64,000 bases of DNA from Yoonia sp. SS1-5 (GCF_038443705.2 NZ_CP151767.2:3091501-3155500), one strand, 5' to 3'; shown: positions 9,328 to 23,600, counted from the stretch's first letter. Program-made: numbers and translations. Notes: a model not told the origin generated them from the letters alone.

Positions 9328-10017
9328 TCAGGTTTCTGTAGTCTGCTCGCTCCATGACAAAGGCGGCGGTAGCTGAGACGCAGAAAAATCTATTCGCAAT
9401 ACTCTGCGGCCGGACGGCAACTGTGCTGGCTTTGATGAGTGCAACGTCAGCATCTTCAGTATCAATACATCGCCGCGCTTGGCCACGCATGTCTCAATTG
9501 GATGAGTGTTTGCCATTTCTTCTGCTTTTGCCGCAGGAACAATCCCAACTGAATGGCTTCCCACAGCTATCTCCATCGCTCCATTGGATTGATCAGCGTC
9601 ATCCAAGTGAACCCGAACGAAAAGCATCTCATCCAAGATCGACTGTGGAGGTTCGCAGTGCCAAGTGCCTGACTTGTTAGTCCAATTGGTGTATCCAGCG
9701 ACGTCTACCTTCTCAGCTACTGCGATGACCCGGTCTTGATGCCAAGGAACACCCCAGTTGGCGCTTTCGGACTTGTTGAACGCAACAATTCGCACAGGCA
9801 TCGCTTTGGGAGTGAGACGTTGCACGGCACCCAACAGCGAGCTTTCCTCCGACAACGCGGCTCTCAAAGTCGCTGAGACATCAAGTCTTCGTCCTGCTTT
9901 CGCAGTGGCTGCAGTCGGATTATCGAAGAGCGCTAGGTCCTCTTCCGAAATGGCGTTCCTGAACCAGACACGACCACTTTCTTCAAATTCATCGCCAAGT
10001 GAATGTCCTGTTACCAT
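9328..10017 (-). CDS. Phytanoyl-CoA dioxygenase (PhyH)-like Fe(II)/2-oxoglutarate oxygenase
   Basis: The iron-binding facial triad is visible: HQD in WGVPWHQDR (about residues 93-95) and a distal His in MLTLHSSKPAQ (about 193). Fifteen residues later the Arg of RRVLRIDF should bind 2-oxoglutarate. Such enzymes hydroxylate small molecules; the substrate is unknown. The ATG at 10017 has AGGAAG just upstream; in-frame ATGs at 10041, 10053 and 10107 lack a clear ribosome site. It is transcribed against the flanking ribosomal genes, in the gap that separates rplKA from rplJL, and is less GC-rich than they are. Confidence 0.82.
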   Translation of the reverse strand: MVTGHSLGDEFEESGRVWFRNAISEEDLALFDNPTAATAKAGRRLDVSATLRAALSEESSLLGAVQRLTPKAMPVRIVAFNKSESANWGVPWHQDRVIAVAEKVDVAGYTNWTNKSGTWHCEPPQSILDEMLFVRVHLDDADQSNGAMEIAVGSHSVGIVPAAKAEEMANTHPIETCVAKRGDVLILKMLTLHSSKPAQLPSGRRVLRIDFSASQLPPPLSWSEQTTET

Positions 10018-10214
10018 GTCTTCCTGCTCTTCAATCGTCATCGAAGCTGACATTGGCTGCGTTGCAGAAAACTTGCAACTCGGGCTCGCTCCAGACCTTA
10101 GCCGCAAGTCGTTCGGATAGCGGTAAGGCGGACAAAGCGCCGTTTCGCTGCGGCTGCGCCAATGGCTGCTTGCGCGAAAGATCAGTTTTAGGACGGTTGC
10201 GACCTAAACGAGGA

Positions 10215-11123
10215 TCAACCGCAATCCCAGGTCAGGTAGGCTTTCTGAAAGTCCCTATGCGCTAAGGCTTCATGGCTAATCATCACATTTAGCAATCCGG
10301 CGTCGCCTAAATTGATTTGATCATCACAGCCCAAGTGAAACAAAACGCGATCCAGGTGCCGACATGCGGGAAATTCGCCACGAACGTCATATTGTACAAA
10401 GGTAGGATGACCACCGACCCAATGGTCACCATACCCAGCCACAATCCGTTCCGACCTGTCCTCCCATTCTCCAAGAATTGCAGCGACCTCTTCGTTTTCA
10501 GGGAGCCTGTTCTCCATTGTTGGATCGTTCTTTTCGAACGGCCAGTTATATGGATTGCCGGGTGCCGTATCAGCTGCGAACGCCAATGGCAGCCCAACAC
10601 ACCTGGCAGTTTCGGAGAAGTCTCTTGTTTGACGTGTATTCTTCTGAATTTCACTAGGAATCTCAATGAGTTCATCCGTCTGAGGATCGGGATCCCATCG
10701 GATCACTCTGTCGCACGCGCCTGTATCATCGATCATCTCGAACGATGAAAATATTTGAAGTACTCCGCCTTTTGGGAATCCCTCAATTTGAGGCAGGTCA
10801 GCAAAATTTATTTGGGCAACTAGTGCCTTCGGGAAACTATTTGCATTTCTTGGCCAAACCGCATCGTTCCCTATAGCGAGTGGAGCGCCGCCGATCCTGC
10901 TTTCTTGTGGCGTCAGTGGAGGCCGATCCTGAACAGTGGCTTTGGCAATGGGTAGGTTGCTTTTCTCAATGTCATCCCAAAATGACCTCACTTCAGCGAG
11001 GGTGACATGAGGTGCTGCCTCTGCCTCCTTCCTTCGTTTTGGTTGCCAGACAAACCGATCCAACATGTGAACAACTGCAAAAAATGCGGCGATGACGACG
11101 ACAAAATAAAGAACAGTACTCAT
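10215..11123 (-). CDS. DUF1963 (YwqG-like) protein with N-terminal membrane anchor
   Basis: This 302-residue protein starts MSTVLYFVVVIAAFFAVVHML, one membrane segment followed by a basic stretch (WQPKRRKEAE). The body contains SRIGGAPLAIGNDAVWPRNA, LVAQINFADLP and the C-terminal VLFHLGCDDQINLGDAGLLNVMI, which fit the DUF1963 family. GAGGAAG precedes the ATG at 11123. The function is unknown. With the PhyH-like gene it forms a two-gene minus-strand insert between rplA and rplJ. Codon use is more AT-rich than in the ribosomal genes, suggesting acquisition or relaxed selection. Confidence 0.78.
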   Translation of the reverse strand: MSTVLYFVVVIAAFFAVVHMLDRFVWQPKRRKEAEAAPHVTLAEVRSFWDDIEKSNLPIAKATVQDRPPLTPQESRIGGAPLAIGNDAVWPRNANSFPKALVAQINFADLPQIEGFPKGGVLQIFSSFEMIDDTGACDRVIRWDPDPQTDELIEIPSEIQKNTRQTRDFSETARCVGLPLAFAADTAPGNPYNWPFEKNDPTMENRLPENEEVAAILGEWEDRSERIVAGYGDHWVGGHPTFVQYDVRGEFPACRHLDRVLFHLGCDDQINLGDAGLLNVMISHEALAHRDFQKAYLTWDCG

Positions 11124-11590
11124 GTACTTCCTCTCATACCAACACATGCTTTAAGGCAGCAAATTCTGACAATTGTGTGATTGTTCTGATAAAAATCCGA
11201 AAGCTGAGCAGACATTCATGCAGGGTGCAGCATCATGCAATTTGGGCTCGTAGCTGCCATTGATGTTCGTCTGCGCAACATCTACTCAGAGCCGCCTCTA
11301 TAGCTGCTTGCCTTCCCGAACATTCCCTCTTTCTTTGATGGGCGAAGGCTTTTATACGATCCGCACGAGCAGCGGCCCGATTCGTCGGGATGCTGTTTGT
11401 ATTCGTCCGAGACGGTGGGTCGGCCATGTGCCAGTAATTCCTGCCTGAGACGGGATAGACCAGATATCAAACCGTGGCTCTCTGCGGTCCAGGCTGGCTC
11501 AACCCCCGTATATGTGGACATCGACTGTCAGGCAGCGTGCTGCTTGGCAAAATTGAGCCGGGGGGAAACCCCCAAACTTGGAGTGAAACT
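11124..11590 (+). other. rplJ upstream region: possible promoter and leader
   Basis: This 467-bp stretch contains no convincing gene. A possible promoter is CTGACA (11166-11171) with GATAAA after 16 nt (11188-11193). Close to rplJ there is a GGGGG/CCCCC hairpin and a Gly-rich-like GC run (11560-11575). rplJ leaders in other bacteria bind the L10-L12 complex for autoregulation. The position fits, but I cannot confirm the fold. Confidence 0.35.
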
Positions 11591-12103
11591 GTGGATAGAG
11601 CACAAAAAGAACAGCTGGTTGACGACCTCGGCCAGATCTTTGAAAGCTCTGGCGTTGTAGTGGTTGCCCACTACGAAGGCATGACAGTTGCTGAAATGCA
11701 GGACCTGCGCGCAAACATGCGTGAAGCGGGCGGTTCCGTGCGCGTTGCCAAGAACAAGCTCGCCAAGATTGCCCTTGAAGGTAAGCCATGCGCAAGCATC
11801 GCCGAATACCTGACAGGCATGACCGTGCTTGCCTATTCCGAAGACCCTGTGGCTGCGGCCAAGGTCGTCGACAAGTACGCCAAGGATAACGAAAAGCTCG
11901 TCATCCTCGGTGGTGCTATGGGTGATCAAGCACTTGATCCTGCTGGTGTGAAATCAGTTGCCGGTATGCCAAGCCGTGAAGAGCTTATTGCTTCGATCGT
12001 TGGCTGCATTGGTGCACCTGCTTCCAACATCGCCGGGGCCATTGGCGCGCCTGCTTCGAACATCGCGAGCATTCTTTCGACCATCGAAGAGAAAGCTGCA
12101 TAA
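11591..12103 (+). CDS. rplJ: 50S ribosomal protein L10
   Basis: L10 (170 residues, GTG start) anchors the L7/L12 dimers to the ribosomal stalk. It shows [20 protein letters not shown], the rRNA-binding [14 protein letters not shown] and a C-terminal tail with the duplicated GAPASNIA motif before [13 protein letters not shown]. The GTG at 11591 is chosen because TTGGAG lies before it and the family starts here; upstream in-frame codons give non-family sequence. rplL follows after 69 bp. Confidence 0.96.
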   Translation: MDRAQKEQLVDDLGQIFESSGVVVVAHYEGMTVAEMQDLRANMREAGGSVRVAKNKLAKIALEGKPCASIAEYLTGMTVLAYSEDPVAAAKVVDKYAKDNEKLVILGGAMGDQALDPAGVKSVAGMPSREELIASIVGCIGAPASNIAGAIGAPASNIASILSTIEEKAA

Positions 12104-12172
12104 AGCATCTGAATTGACTTGAGGGCCTGTCCCTCACGTTGGAACACACATAACGGAAACGGAAAGCATAAA

Positions 12173-12547
12173 ATGGCTGATCTGAAAAAACTGGCTGAAG
12201 AGATCGTTGGTCTGACCCTTCTCGAAGCACAAGAACTGAAAACAATCCTCAAAGACGAGTACGGCATCGAGCCTGCCGCTGGTGGCGCTGTCATGATGGC
12301 AAGTCCAGCGGATGGCGGCGGCGAAGCTGCTGCTGAGAAGACTGAATTTGATGTTGTGCTGAAAAACGCTGGCGCATCAAAAATCAACGTCATCAAAGAA
12401 GTGCGCAGCATCACCGGTCTTGGCCTGAAAGAAGCCAAGGATCTGGTCGAAGCTGGCGGCAAGATCAAAGAAGGCGCGTCCAAGGACGAAGCCGAAGAGA
12501 TCAAAGGCAAGCTGGAAGCAGCTGGCGCCGAAGTCGAACTGGCCTAA
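12173..12547 (+). CDS. rplL: 50S ribosomal protein L7/L12
   Basis: The 124-residue stalk protein has the N-terminal dimerisation helix ([20 protein letters not shown]), a hinge ([20 protein letters not shown]) and the factor-binding C-terminal domain ([20 protein letters not shown]). The ATG at 12173 is the family start. It forms an operon with rplJ and is closed by a terminator. Confidence 0.98.
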   Translation: MADLKKLAEEIVGLTLLEAQELKTILKDEYGIEPAAGGAVMMASPADGGGEAAAEKTEFDVVLKNAGASKINVIKEVRSITGLGLKEAKDLVEAGGKIKEGASKDEAEEIKGKLEAAGAEVELA

Positions 12548-12570
12548 GCCACCTCGATTTGATCAAAAAG

Positions 12571-12601
12571 AACCGGGTCGCGTCATGCGGCCCGGTTTTT
12601 T
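12571..12601 (+). terminator. Intrinsic terminator after rplJL
   Basis: An 11-bp stem (12571-12581 with 12587-12597), AACCGGG paired to CCCGGTT and extended through a G-U pair, runs into six Ts. It separates rplJL from rpoBC. Confidence 0.9.
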
Positions 12602-12722
12602 GTTGCCCGGCCAGATAGTGGCGCACGCGATCATTGGTTTTGAACCTGCCCGGCGGTTCAAAGAGGCCGGCTCATTGCGCGGCGGTCCGGGCAGGTGTCG
12701 TTGGATCGGGCAGGGGGCGGCG

Positions 12723-13178
12723 TTACTTGACGCCGATACACTCCACCTCGACCCGCGCCCCAAGTGCCAGGCCACTGGCGGCAAAAGCAGCCCGCGCGGG
12801 GAACCGGCCGGCTTCGAAATAGTTTACATAGACGCCGTTGAATGCGCCCCATTCGGAAATATCTGCGAGGATCACGGTGCATTTCACCAGATTTTCCAGA
12901 GTATACCCGTGCGCCTCCAGTGACGTCTTGATGTTGTCCATAACTTGCTTGGATTCACCTTCAATCCCGCCTTCGGCAAGTTCAAGCGTGCCGGGCACAT
13001 TCCCGATTTGGCCGGATACATAAAGCGTGTCGCCTGCCACAACGAGTTCCGAGAATGGCAAGTCTGTCGGCAGCACCGCGCCCGAGTTCAGGTATTCCAC
13101 ATGCCCATCGGCCAATGCCGTTGCGGCTGGCAAGGTGATCGCCAGTGCGGCGGCGGCAATGCTGTGTGATAATTTCAT
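12723..13178 (-). CDS. RidA-family protein with a Sec signal peptide
   Basis: The first 23 residues (MKLSHSIAAAALAITLPA, then ATALADG) form a clear signal peptide with cleavage near ALA. The mature part is a RidA/YjgF/UK114 domain: LVVAGDTLYVSGQIG, KQVMDNIKTSLEAHGYTLEN and RFPARAAFAASGLALGARVE, which keeps the Arg equivalent to the substrate-binding Arg105 of RidA. Cytoplasmic RidA hydrolyses reactive enamines/imines; an exported version must act on something in the periplasm and is less common. It is convergent with rplL, between rplJL and rpoB. Confidence 0.88.
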   Translation of the reverse strand: MKLSHSIAAAALAITLPAATALADGHVEYLNSGAVLPTDLPFSELVVAGDTLYVSGQIGNVPGTLELAEGGIEGESKQVMDNIKTSLEAHGYTLENLVKCTVILADISEWGAFNGVYVNYFEAGRFPARAAFAASGLALGARVEVECIGVK

Positions 13179-13693
13179 GTCATTCGTCCCCTGTTTTGTC
13201 GAAGGCTCGGGTATCAGCGAGCCGGGTTTTTGTAAGCGGCCGGCATGTCCGGCCCTACAAAAATGTTAGGACGCAAGTTTCCGCAAAGTCGAGAGAAAAG
13301 AGAACATGTCCACCTTCCTGACGCCCGCTTAGCGCCCGAAAGTGGCGTTGCCGGTTGCTTAGGCGCCGTCGCCTGACAACCGTGCTTGACGCATCACCGT
13401 TCGTCCTATTGACAAAATCCCATTGATTTTCTGGATGGACCTTGAACTTCGGGCGAATCTCACTTAGTTGGACCGCTCAGGCCCGCACAACATTCGGAAA
13501 TATACAATCTGGTTTATTTGAAACTTATCTTTCAAAGCGCCCAATCCTGTGCGCTTTGATAGGTAAGTTGATCGTTTCGGGAGAGGTGTTTGGGATACAC
13601 CTCAGGTATTGGAACGGTCCTTTCCTCAATCGGACGTGTGTTTTGGTTGCCCGACCAAAGCGCGCGTTCTGACATTATGGAGACCCGGCAAAC
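13179..13693 (+). other. rpoB upstream region: long leader with hairpins
   Basis: No gene is seen in these 515 bp. Features are a hairpin with T run (13204-13223, Ts to 13231), a 6-bp hairpin GGCCGG/CCGGCC (13238-13254), and TTGACA at 13409-13414, whose -10 at 17-nt spacing (TGGATG) is weak. Nearer rpoB are a perfect 9-bp inverted repeat TCAAAGCGC/GCGCTTTGA (13532-13540, 13551-13559) and a 7-bp one (13583-13589, 13597-13603). A long structured rpoB leader is plausible; the promoter itself is uncertain. Confidence 0.45.
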
Positions 13694-16600
13694 ATGGCTT
13701 CAACGTTCCTTGGTCAGAAACGCCTGCGTAAGTACTACGGTAAAATCCGCGAAGTACTTGAAATGCCGAACCTTATTGAGGTTCAAAAATCATCCTACGA
13801 TCTGTTCCTGCGCTCTGGCGACAGTGATACACCGCTTGACGGTCAAGGCATCAAAGGTGTCTTCCAGTCCGTTTTCCCGATCAAGGATTTCAATGAAACC
13901 GCTGTGCTTGAATTCGTCAAGTACGAGCTGGAAAAACCGAAATACGATGTTGAGGAATGTCAGCAGCGTGACATGACCTACAGCGCCCCGTTGAAGGTCA
14001 CCCTGCGTCTGATCGTGTTCGATGTGGACGAAGACACAGGCGCGAAGTCCGTCAAGGACATCAAGGAACAAGACGTCTTCATGGGCGACATGCCTTTGAT
14101 GACCCCGAACGGCACTTTTGTCGTCAACGGTACAGAGCGTGTGATCGTATCCCAGATGCACCGCTCCCCCGGCGTTTTCTTTGACCACGACAAGGGTAAG
14201 ACCCATTCGTCTGGTAAGCTTTTGTTCGCCTGCCGCATCATCCCATATCGCGGTAGCTGGCTGGACTTTGAATTTGACGCCAAGGATCTGGTGTTCTGCC
14301 GTATTGACCGTCGTCGTAAATTGCCTGTGACAACCCTGCTTTATGCGCTGGGTCTGGACCAGGAAGGCATCATGAATGCCTATTACAACACCGTCGATTA
14401 TAACCTCGATAAAAAGGCGAACGCCTGGCAGACCAAGTTCTTCCCAGAGCGTGTGCGCGGCACCCGCCCCGCCTTTGATCTGGTCGACGCCAAGACAGGT
14501 GAAGTCATCGCGAAAGCCGGTGAAAAGGTCACCCCGCGTTCAGTGAAAAAGCTGATTGATGCCGGCGAAGTGACTGATCTGCTTGTCCCTTACGAGCAGA
14601 TTGTCGGTAAATTCGTCGCACAAGACATCATCAACGAAGAAAACGGCGCGATCTATGTCGAAGCTGGTGATGAACTTACTGTCGAAGTCGACAAGGACGG
14701 CGAAGTTACTGGTGGTACGCTCAAGGAACTGGTTGATGCGGGCATCACCACGATCCCTGTGCTGGACATCGATAACGTGACTGTGGGCGCCTATATGCGC
14801 AACACGATGGCGGCGGATAAGAACATGAACCGCGAAACCGCGCTCATGGATATCTACCGCGTCATGCGTCCGGGTGAGCCACCCACCGTCGACAGTGCGT
14901 CGGCCTTGTTTGACACGCTTTTCTTCGACTCAGAACGTTATGACCTGTCTGCGGTTGGTCGCGTGAAGATGAACATGCGTCTGGATCTGGATGCCGAAGA
15001 CACCATGCGCACCTTGCGCAAGGAAGACATCGTCGCCTGTATCAAGGCGCTGGTTGAGCTGCGCGATGGCAAGGGTGATGTCGATGACATTGACCACCTC
15101 GGCAACCGTCGTGTCCGTTCCGTTGGCGAGCTGATGGAAAACCAGTATCGCGTTGGTCTGTTGCGCATGGAGCGCGCGATCAAGGAACGCATGTCATCCG
15201 TCGAAATCGACACGGTGATGCCGCAGGACCTGATCAACGCCAAGCCTGCCGCTGCGGCTGTGCGTGAGTTCTTTGGCTCGTCCCAGCTCTCGCAGTTCAT
15301 GGACCAAACCAACCCACTTTCCGAAGTCACGCACAAGCGTCGCCTGTCAGCCCTTGGGCCCGGCGGTCTGACCCGCGAACGCGCTGGTTTTGAAGTGCGC
15401 GACGTGCACCCAACCCACTATGGCCGCATGTGCCCGATTGAAACGCCGGAAGGGCCAAACATCGGTCTGATCAACTCGCTGGCCACATTCGCGCGCGTGA
15501 ACAAATACGGCTTTATCGAAACACCCTATCGCAAGGTTGTCGAAGGCAAGGTGACAGACGAAGTCAGCTATATGTCCGCGACCGAGGAAATGCGTCACAC
15601 TGTGGCGCAGGCCAACGCGAATATGAATGACGAAGGTGCGTTCAACAACGAACTGGTCTCGACCCGTAAGAACGGTGACTACACGCTGTCCCCGCGCGAA
15701 AACGTTGACTTGATTGACGTGTCGCCCAAGCAGCTTGTCTCTGTTGCGGCTTCGCTTATCCCGTTCCTGGAAAACGACGATGCGAACCGGGCCCTGATGG
15801 GATCGAACATGCAACGTCAGGCGGTTCCACTTCTGCAGGCCGAAGCCCCGTTGGTGGGTACAGGTATCGAAGAAGTGGTCGCCCGCGACAGTGGTGCGGC
15901 GATCATGGCGAAACGCGCCGGGATCATCGACCAGGTTGATGCACAGCGGATCGTCATTCGCGCCACGTCTGATTTGGAACTCGGCGATGCCGGCGTCGAC
16001 ATCTACCGGATGCGTAAATTCCAGCGGTCTAACCAAAACACCTGTATCAACCAGCGTCCGCTGGTGAAGGTGGGTGACACTGTTCTGAAAGGCGAAGTGA
16101 TTGCCGACGGTCCATCCACGGATATCGGTGAATTGGCGCTTGGTAAGAACGTGGTCGTCGCATTCATGCCCTGGAACGGCTACAACTACGAAGACTCGAT
16201 CCTGATTTCCGAACGCATTGTGCGTGACGATGTCTTCACCTCGATCCATATCGAGGAATTCGAAGTCGCCGCCCGCGATACCAAGCTGGGGCCAGAGGAA
16301 ATTACCCGCGACATCCCAAACGTGGGTGAGGAAGCACTGCGCAACCTGGATGAGGCCGGTATCGTCTATATCGGGGCCGAAGTTGGCCCAGCGGACATTC
16401 TGGTTGGCAAGATCACACCAAAGGGCGAAAGCCCGATGACGCCGGAAGAAAAGCTTCTCCGCGCCATCTTTGGTGAGAAAGCATCCGATGTGCGCGATAC
16501 ATCCCTGCGCCTGCCGCCCGGTGATTTCGGGACGGTCGTTGAGGTGCGCGTGTTCAACCGCCATGGTGTGGAAAAAGACGAACGTGCGTTACAGATCGAG

Positions 16601-17833
16601 CGGGAAGAAGTTGAACGCCTCGCCCGTGACCGCGACGACGAATTGGTGATCCTGGATCGGAACATCTATGCCCGTCTCAAAGATATGATCATCGGCAAGG
16701 AAGCGGTGAAAGGTCCCAAAGGGTTCAAGTCAAACTCTGTCGTGACCGAAGAATCGCTGGAACCGTTCAGCCGCGGCCAGTGGTGGCAAATCGCGCTGAA
16801 GGATGAAGCTGACGCACAGGTCGTTGAAGCCCTGAACGAACAGTATGAAATCCAGAAGCGCGCCATGGATGCGCGGTTCGAGGACAAAGTCGAAAAAGTC
16901 CGCCGTGGTGACGATTTGCCACCGGGCGTGATGAAGATGGTCAAAGTCTTCGTCGCGGTGAAGCGTAAGCTGCAGCCGGGCGATAAGATGGCCGGTCGTC
17001 ACGGGAACAAAGGTGTGATTTCCAAGGTTGTGCCAATGGAAGACATGCCGTTCCTCGCAGACGGGACACCAGTGGATTTCTGTCTGAACCCGCTGGGCGT
17101 GCCGTCACGGATGAACGTCGGTCAGATTCTTGAAACCCATATGGGTTGGGCCGCGCGCGGTCTGGGGCTGCAAATCGACGACGCTTTGGGTGAGTACCGC
17201 CGCTCTGGCGATCTGACCCCTGTGCGTGATGCGATGAAGATCGTCTATGGCGACAATGTCTATGACGAAGGCATCGCAGGCATGGATGAAGACCAGCTGG
17301 TTGAGGCGGCGGGCAACGTGACCCGTGGTGTGCCGATCGCAACGCCTGTTTTTGACGGTGCGAAGGAGGCTGATGTGAACGACGCGCTGGTGCGTGCCGG
17401 GTTCAGCACATCCGGTCAGTCGATCTTGTTTGATGGCCGCACGGGTGAGCAGTTCAGCCGCCCTGTGACCGTCGGCGTCAAGTATCTGCTGAAATTGCAT
17501 CACCTTGTCGATGATAAGATCCACGCGCGTTCCACTGGGCCTTACAGCCTTGTCACGCAGCAACCTCTGGGTGGTAAAGCCCAGTTCGGCGGCCAGCGTT
17601 TCGGGGAGATGGAAGTCTGGGCATTGGAAGCCTATGGCGCGGCCTACACGCTGCAAGAGATGCTGACCGTGAAGTCGGATGACGTCGCAGGGCGGACGAA
17701 AGTGTACGAGTCCATTGTCAAGGGCGAAGACAATTTCGAAGCCGGTGTGCCAGAGTCGTTCAACGTGCTCGTGAAAGAAGTCCGGGGCCTCGGCCTCAAC
17801 ATGGAACTCCTGGATGCGGAGGATGAGGAATAA
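13694..17833 (+). CDS. rpoB: RNA polymerase subunit beta
   Basis: Full-length alphaproteobacterial beta subunit (1379 residues). The rifampicin region (about residues 525-590) reads [31 protein letters not shown] and [20 protein letters not shown], i.e. the sensitive consensus. The C-terminal [19 protein letters not shown] and [20 protein letters not shown] contact beta-prime. The ATG at 13694 begins [18 protein letters not shown]. It is followed by rpoC after 95 bp containing two strong hairpins, the first of which overlaps the rpoB stop codon. Confidence 0.99.
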   Translation: MASTFLGQKRLRKYYGKIREVLEMPNLIEVQKSSYDLFLRSGDSDTPLDGQGIKGVFQSVFPIKDFNETAVLEFVKYELEKPKYDVEECQQRDMTYSAPLKVTLRLIVFDVDEDTGAKSVKDIKEQDVFMGDMPLMTPNGTFVVNGTERVIVSQMHRSPGVFFDHDKGKTHSSGKLLFACRIIPYRGSWLDFEFDAKDLVFCRIDRRRKLPVTTLLYALGLDQEGIMNAYYNTVDYNLDKKANAWQTKFFPERVRGTRPAFDLVDAKTGEVIAKAGEKVTPRSVKKLIDAGEVTDLLVPYEQIVGKFVAQDIINEENGAIYVEAGDELTVEVDKDGEVTGGTLKELVDAGITTIPVLDIDNVTVGAYMRNTMAADKNMNRETALMDIYRVMRPGEPPTVDSASALFDTLFFDSERYDLSAVGRVKMNMRLDLDAEDTMRTLRKEDIVACIKALVELRDGKGDVDDIDHLGNRRVRSVGELMENQYRVGLLRMERAIKERMSSVEIDTVMPQDLINAKPAAAAVREFFGSSQLSQFMDQTNPLSEVTHKRRLSALGPGGLTRERAGFEVRDVHPTHYGRMCPIETPEGPNIGLINSLATFARVNKYGFIETPYRKVVEGKVTDEVSYMSATEEMRHTVAQANANMNDEGAFNNELVSTRKNGDYTLSPRENVDLIDVSPKQLVSVAASLIPFLENDDANRALMGSNMQRQAVPLLQAEAPLVGTGIEEVVARDSGAAIMAKRAGIIDQVDAQRIVIRATSDLELGDAGVDIYRMRKFQRSNQNTCINQRPLVKVGDTVLKGEVIADGPSTDIGELALGKNVVVAFMPWNGYNYEDSILISERIVRDDVFTSIHIEEFEVAARDTKLGPEEITRDIPNVGEEALRNLDEAGIVYIGAEVGPADILVGKITPKGESPMTPEEKLLRAIFGEKASDVRDTSLRLPPGDFGTVVEVRVFNRHGVEKDERALQIEREEVERLARDRDDELVILDRNIYARLKDMIIGKEAVKGPKGFKSNSVVTEESLEPFSRGQWWQIALKDEADAQVVEALNEQYEIQKRAMDARFEDKVEKVRRGDDLPPGVMKMVKVFVAVKRKLQPGDKMAGRHGNKGVISKVVPMEDMPFLADGTPVDFCLNPLGVPSRMNVGQILETHMGWAARGLGLQIDDALGEYRRSGDLTPVRDAMKIVYGDNVYDEGIAGMDEDQLVEAAGNVTRGVPIATPVFDGAKEADVNDALVRAGFSTSGQSILFDGRTGEQFSRPVTVGVKYLLKLHHLVDDKIHARSTGPYSLVTQQPLGGKAQFGGQRFGEMEVWALEAYGAAYTLQEMLTVKSDDVAGRTKVYESIVKGEDNFEAGVPESFNVLVKEVRGLGLNMELLDAEDEE

Positions 17834-17890
17834 GAGTTTTCGTGACGAAAACTCTTACGCATTGAAAAGTCTTCGTTTCGAAGACTTTTC
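17831..17890 (+). repeat. Two perfect hairpins between rpoB and rpoC
   Basis: Hairpin 1 has 13-nt complementary arms, TAAGAGTTTTCGT (17831-17843) and ACGAAAACTCTTA (17845-17857), and includes the rpoB stop codon. Hairpin 2 has 12-nt arms GAAAAGTCTTCG (17864-17875) and CGAAGACTTTTC (17879-17890) with a TTT loop. Neither is followed by a proper T run, so they may act in RNA processing, partial attenuation or stability rather than full termination. Confidence 0.8.
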
Positions 17891-17928
17891 GCACCCCATC
17901 CGATGCACCCCAATTCAAGGAATTGAAG

Positions 17929-22188
<4,260 letters not shown>

Positions 22189-22210
22189 GCGACGTTGATT
22201 GCAGAATTTG

Positions 22211-22240
22211 AAAAGGCCCGGGCAATGACCCGGGCCTTTT
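22211..22240 (+). terminator. Intrinsic terminator after rpoC
   Basis: A perfect 12-bp stem AAAAGGCCCGGG / CCCGGGCCTTTT (22211-22222 with 22229-22240), loop CAATGA, ends in Ts. Its A/T symmetry means it may also serve the convergent lipoprotein gene. Confidence 0.93.
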
Positions 22241-22266
22241 CTGTTGCGAAAGCAGAGTTGCTGAGC

Positions 22267-22836
22267 CTAGCGGCGCTCACCAAAGAAGACACCGTCGACA
22301 TCAATATCAAAGTCGCCGCGGGCTTCGCCTGTCACGGACCCGTATACAGCATCACCAAAACCGCGATCATCGCGAACAGAACCGCGCAAATCCAGGAACA
22401 TATCCGCTTCCAGCGCCTGACCGTTGTTATCAACAGCCGAGATTTCGCCGCTCGCACCGGCATCAAGCGCGCCGCTATTCTCGACACCAGCGATTTGCAA
22501 CGTGCCGCCCAGGCGTTGATCAGGGCGGCCGGACTGATCAATCAGATTGATGTCGCTGATACTGCCGCTGATCCGGTTGCTCGCAAATCCGACATCCATG
22601 CGCATGTCCCCAACAATACTGCCCAACGTGTCGCCGGAAAGGTCGGCGCCGATCTGGCCGTCATAGGTGACCGTCCCGGTGGGGACGTCAATCGGGGCCG
22701 TCACCGGCAAGGCAGAAACGCGGGCCGCCTCGACAAAGGCGCGATCCACGTCGCGACTGGTCACGGTGGGTGGATTCGGTGTGGCACAGGCGGCGACAGC
22801 GGCAAGACTGGCAGTCAGGATAAGAACGCGCGGCAT
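22267..22836 (-). CDS. Putative lipoprotein with TbpB-like beta-barrel pattern
   Basis: The protein (189 residues) begins MPRVLILTASLAAVAACATP with a lipobox AVAAC. The ATG at 22836 is chosen because GGAG lies upstream. The mature part alternates short Gly-rich strands (GTVTYDGQIGADLSGD, MRMDVGFASNRISGSISD, AVYGSVTGEARGDFDIDVDG), similar to the eight-stranded barrel of transferrin-binding-protein-like solute-binding lipoproteins. The closing FDIDVDGVFFGERR fits the end of such a barrel. Ligand and surface exposure are unknown. It is convergent with rpoC. Confidence 0.6.
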   Translation of the reverse strand: MPRVLILTASLAAVAACATPNPPTVTSRDVDRAFVEAARVSALPVTAPIDVPTGTVTYDGQIGADLSGDTLGSIVGDMRMDVGFASNRISGSISDINLIDQSGRPDQRLGGTLQIAGVENSGALDAGASGEISAVDNNGQALEADMFLDLRGSVRDDRGFGDAVYGSVTGEARGDFDIDVDGVFFGERR

Positions 22837-23216
22837 GGGGGATGCTCCTTGATGTGTTCGGGGTGTTCGTAAAAGCTGTAGAAAGGTAGAAAACACGCCC
22901 GAATGCTCAGCAATAACGGTTGTTTGCTATCTGCTAACAACGGCCTTGCAGACCAGTATTCCCGCGCTGTTGACAGCAAAACCGCAACCGCCTATACGCC
23001 GCTCATCCGGGCGGGGGTCTCCTCCATTTGTCCCGATATCAACGTTGTCGTAGTCAAGAACCGGGCCACTATCGTCTTGTTCCTCTGAATACCCACCGCA
23101 CCGAACCTCCGGTAAGGGTTCGACTGCGGAATTTTTGTGCTTTCCACGACGGAAAGTGCGTTTTGAAACCTCCGCGCTTGCCGGGCGCACATGTGAATAG
23201 ATGGGAACATCACACG
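22837..23216 (+). other. str operon leader region
   Basis: These 380 bp separate the divergent lipoprotein gene from rpsL. They hold the str promoter (22970-22998) and a leader of about 210 nt with a small hairpin CTTTCC/GGAAAG (23139-23155 region). No coding frame in it is convincing, and no known riboswitch or autoregulatory fold could be assigned. Confidence 0.5.
22970..22998 (+). promoter_or_regulatory. Promoter of the rpsL-rpsG-fusA-tuf operon
   Basis: Consensus TTGACA (22970-22975), a 17-nt spacer and TATACG (22993-22998) give a strong housekeeping promoter about 220 nt upstream of rpsL, with a start expected near 23005. Confidence 0.75.
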
Positions 23217-23588
23217 ATGCCAACGATTCAGCAGCTGATCCGCAAGCCGCGCCAGCCGAAAGTCAACAAATCCAAGTCCATGCACCTGGAATCCTGCCCA
23301 CAGAAGCGTGGCGTTTGCACACGCGTCTACACAACCACACCAAAGAAGCCGAACTCGGCCATGCGGAAAGTCGCCAAGGTGCGTCTGACCAACGGCTTTG
23401 AGGTCATCTCTTACATCCCCGGTGAAAGCCACAACCTTCAGGAACACTCTGTTGTTCTGATCCGTGGCGGCCGTGTAAAAGACCTTCCCGGTGTGCGTTA
23501 CCACATTCTGCGCGGTGTGCTTGATACCCAAGGTGTCAAAGACCGTAAGCAACGCCGTTCGAAATACGGCGCGAAGCGTCCTAAGTAA
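23217..23588 (+). CDS. rpsL: 30S ribosomal protein S12
   Basis: S12 (123 residues) sits at the decoding centre. [20 protein letters not shown] and [20 protein letters not shown] include the two Lys regions where streptomycin-resistance changes occur; both look wild-type. The ATG at 23217 is the family start ([15 protein letters not shown]), and GGGAA precedes it. It is the first gene of the str operon, with rpsG 12 bp downstream. Confidence 0.98.
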   Translation: MPTIQQLIRKPRQPKVNKSKSMHLESCPQKRGVCTRVYTTTPKKPNSAMRKVAKVRLTNGFEVISYIPGESHNLQEHSVVLIRGGRVKDLPGVRYHILRGVLDTQGVKDRKQRRSKYGAKRPK

Positions 23589-23600
23589 GGGAAATCATAG

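Noticed and set aside
11260..11448. 62-codon frame upstream of rplJ
   Set aside because: Cys/Arg/Ser-rich translation without ribosome site; the region is better explained as the rplJ control region.
13409..13437. TTGACA as a firm rpoB promoter
   Set aside because: The -10 at 17-nt spacing is TGGATG, too poor to call; kept only as a remark in the leader region.
15347..16564. 405-codon open frame antisense to rpoB, and a 322-codon one antisense to fusA (24876-25844)
   Set aside because: They arise from codon bias in essential genes; the translations are His/Arg/Val-rich with no domain pattern.
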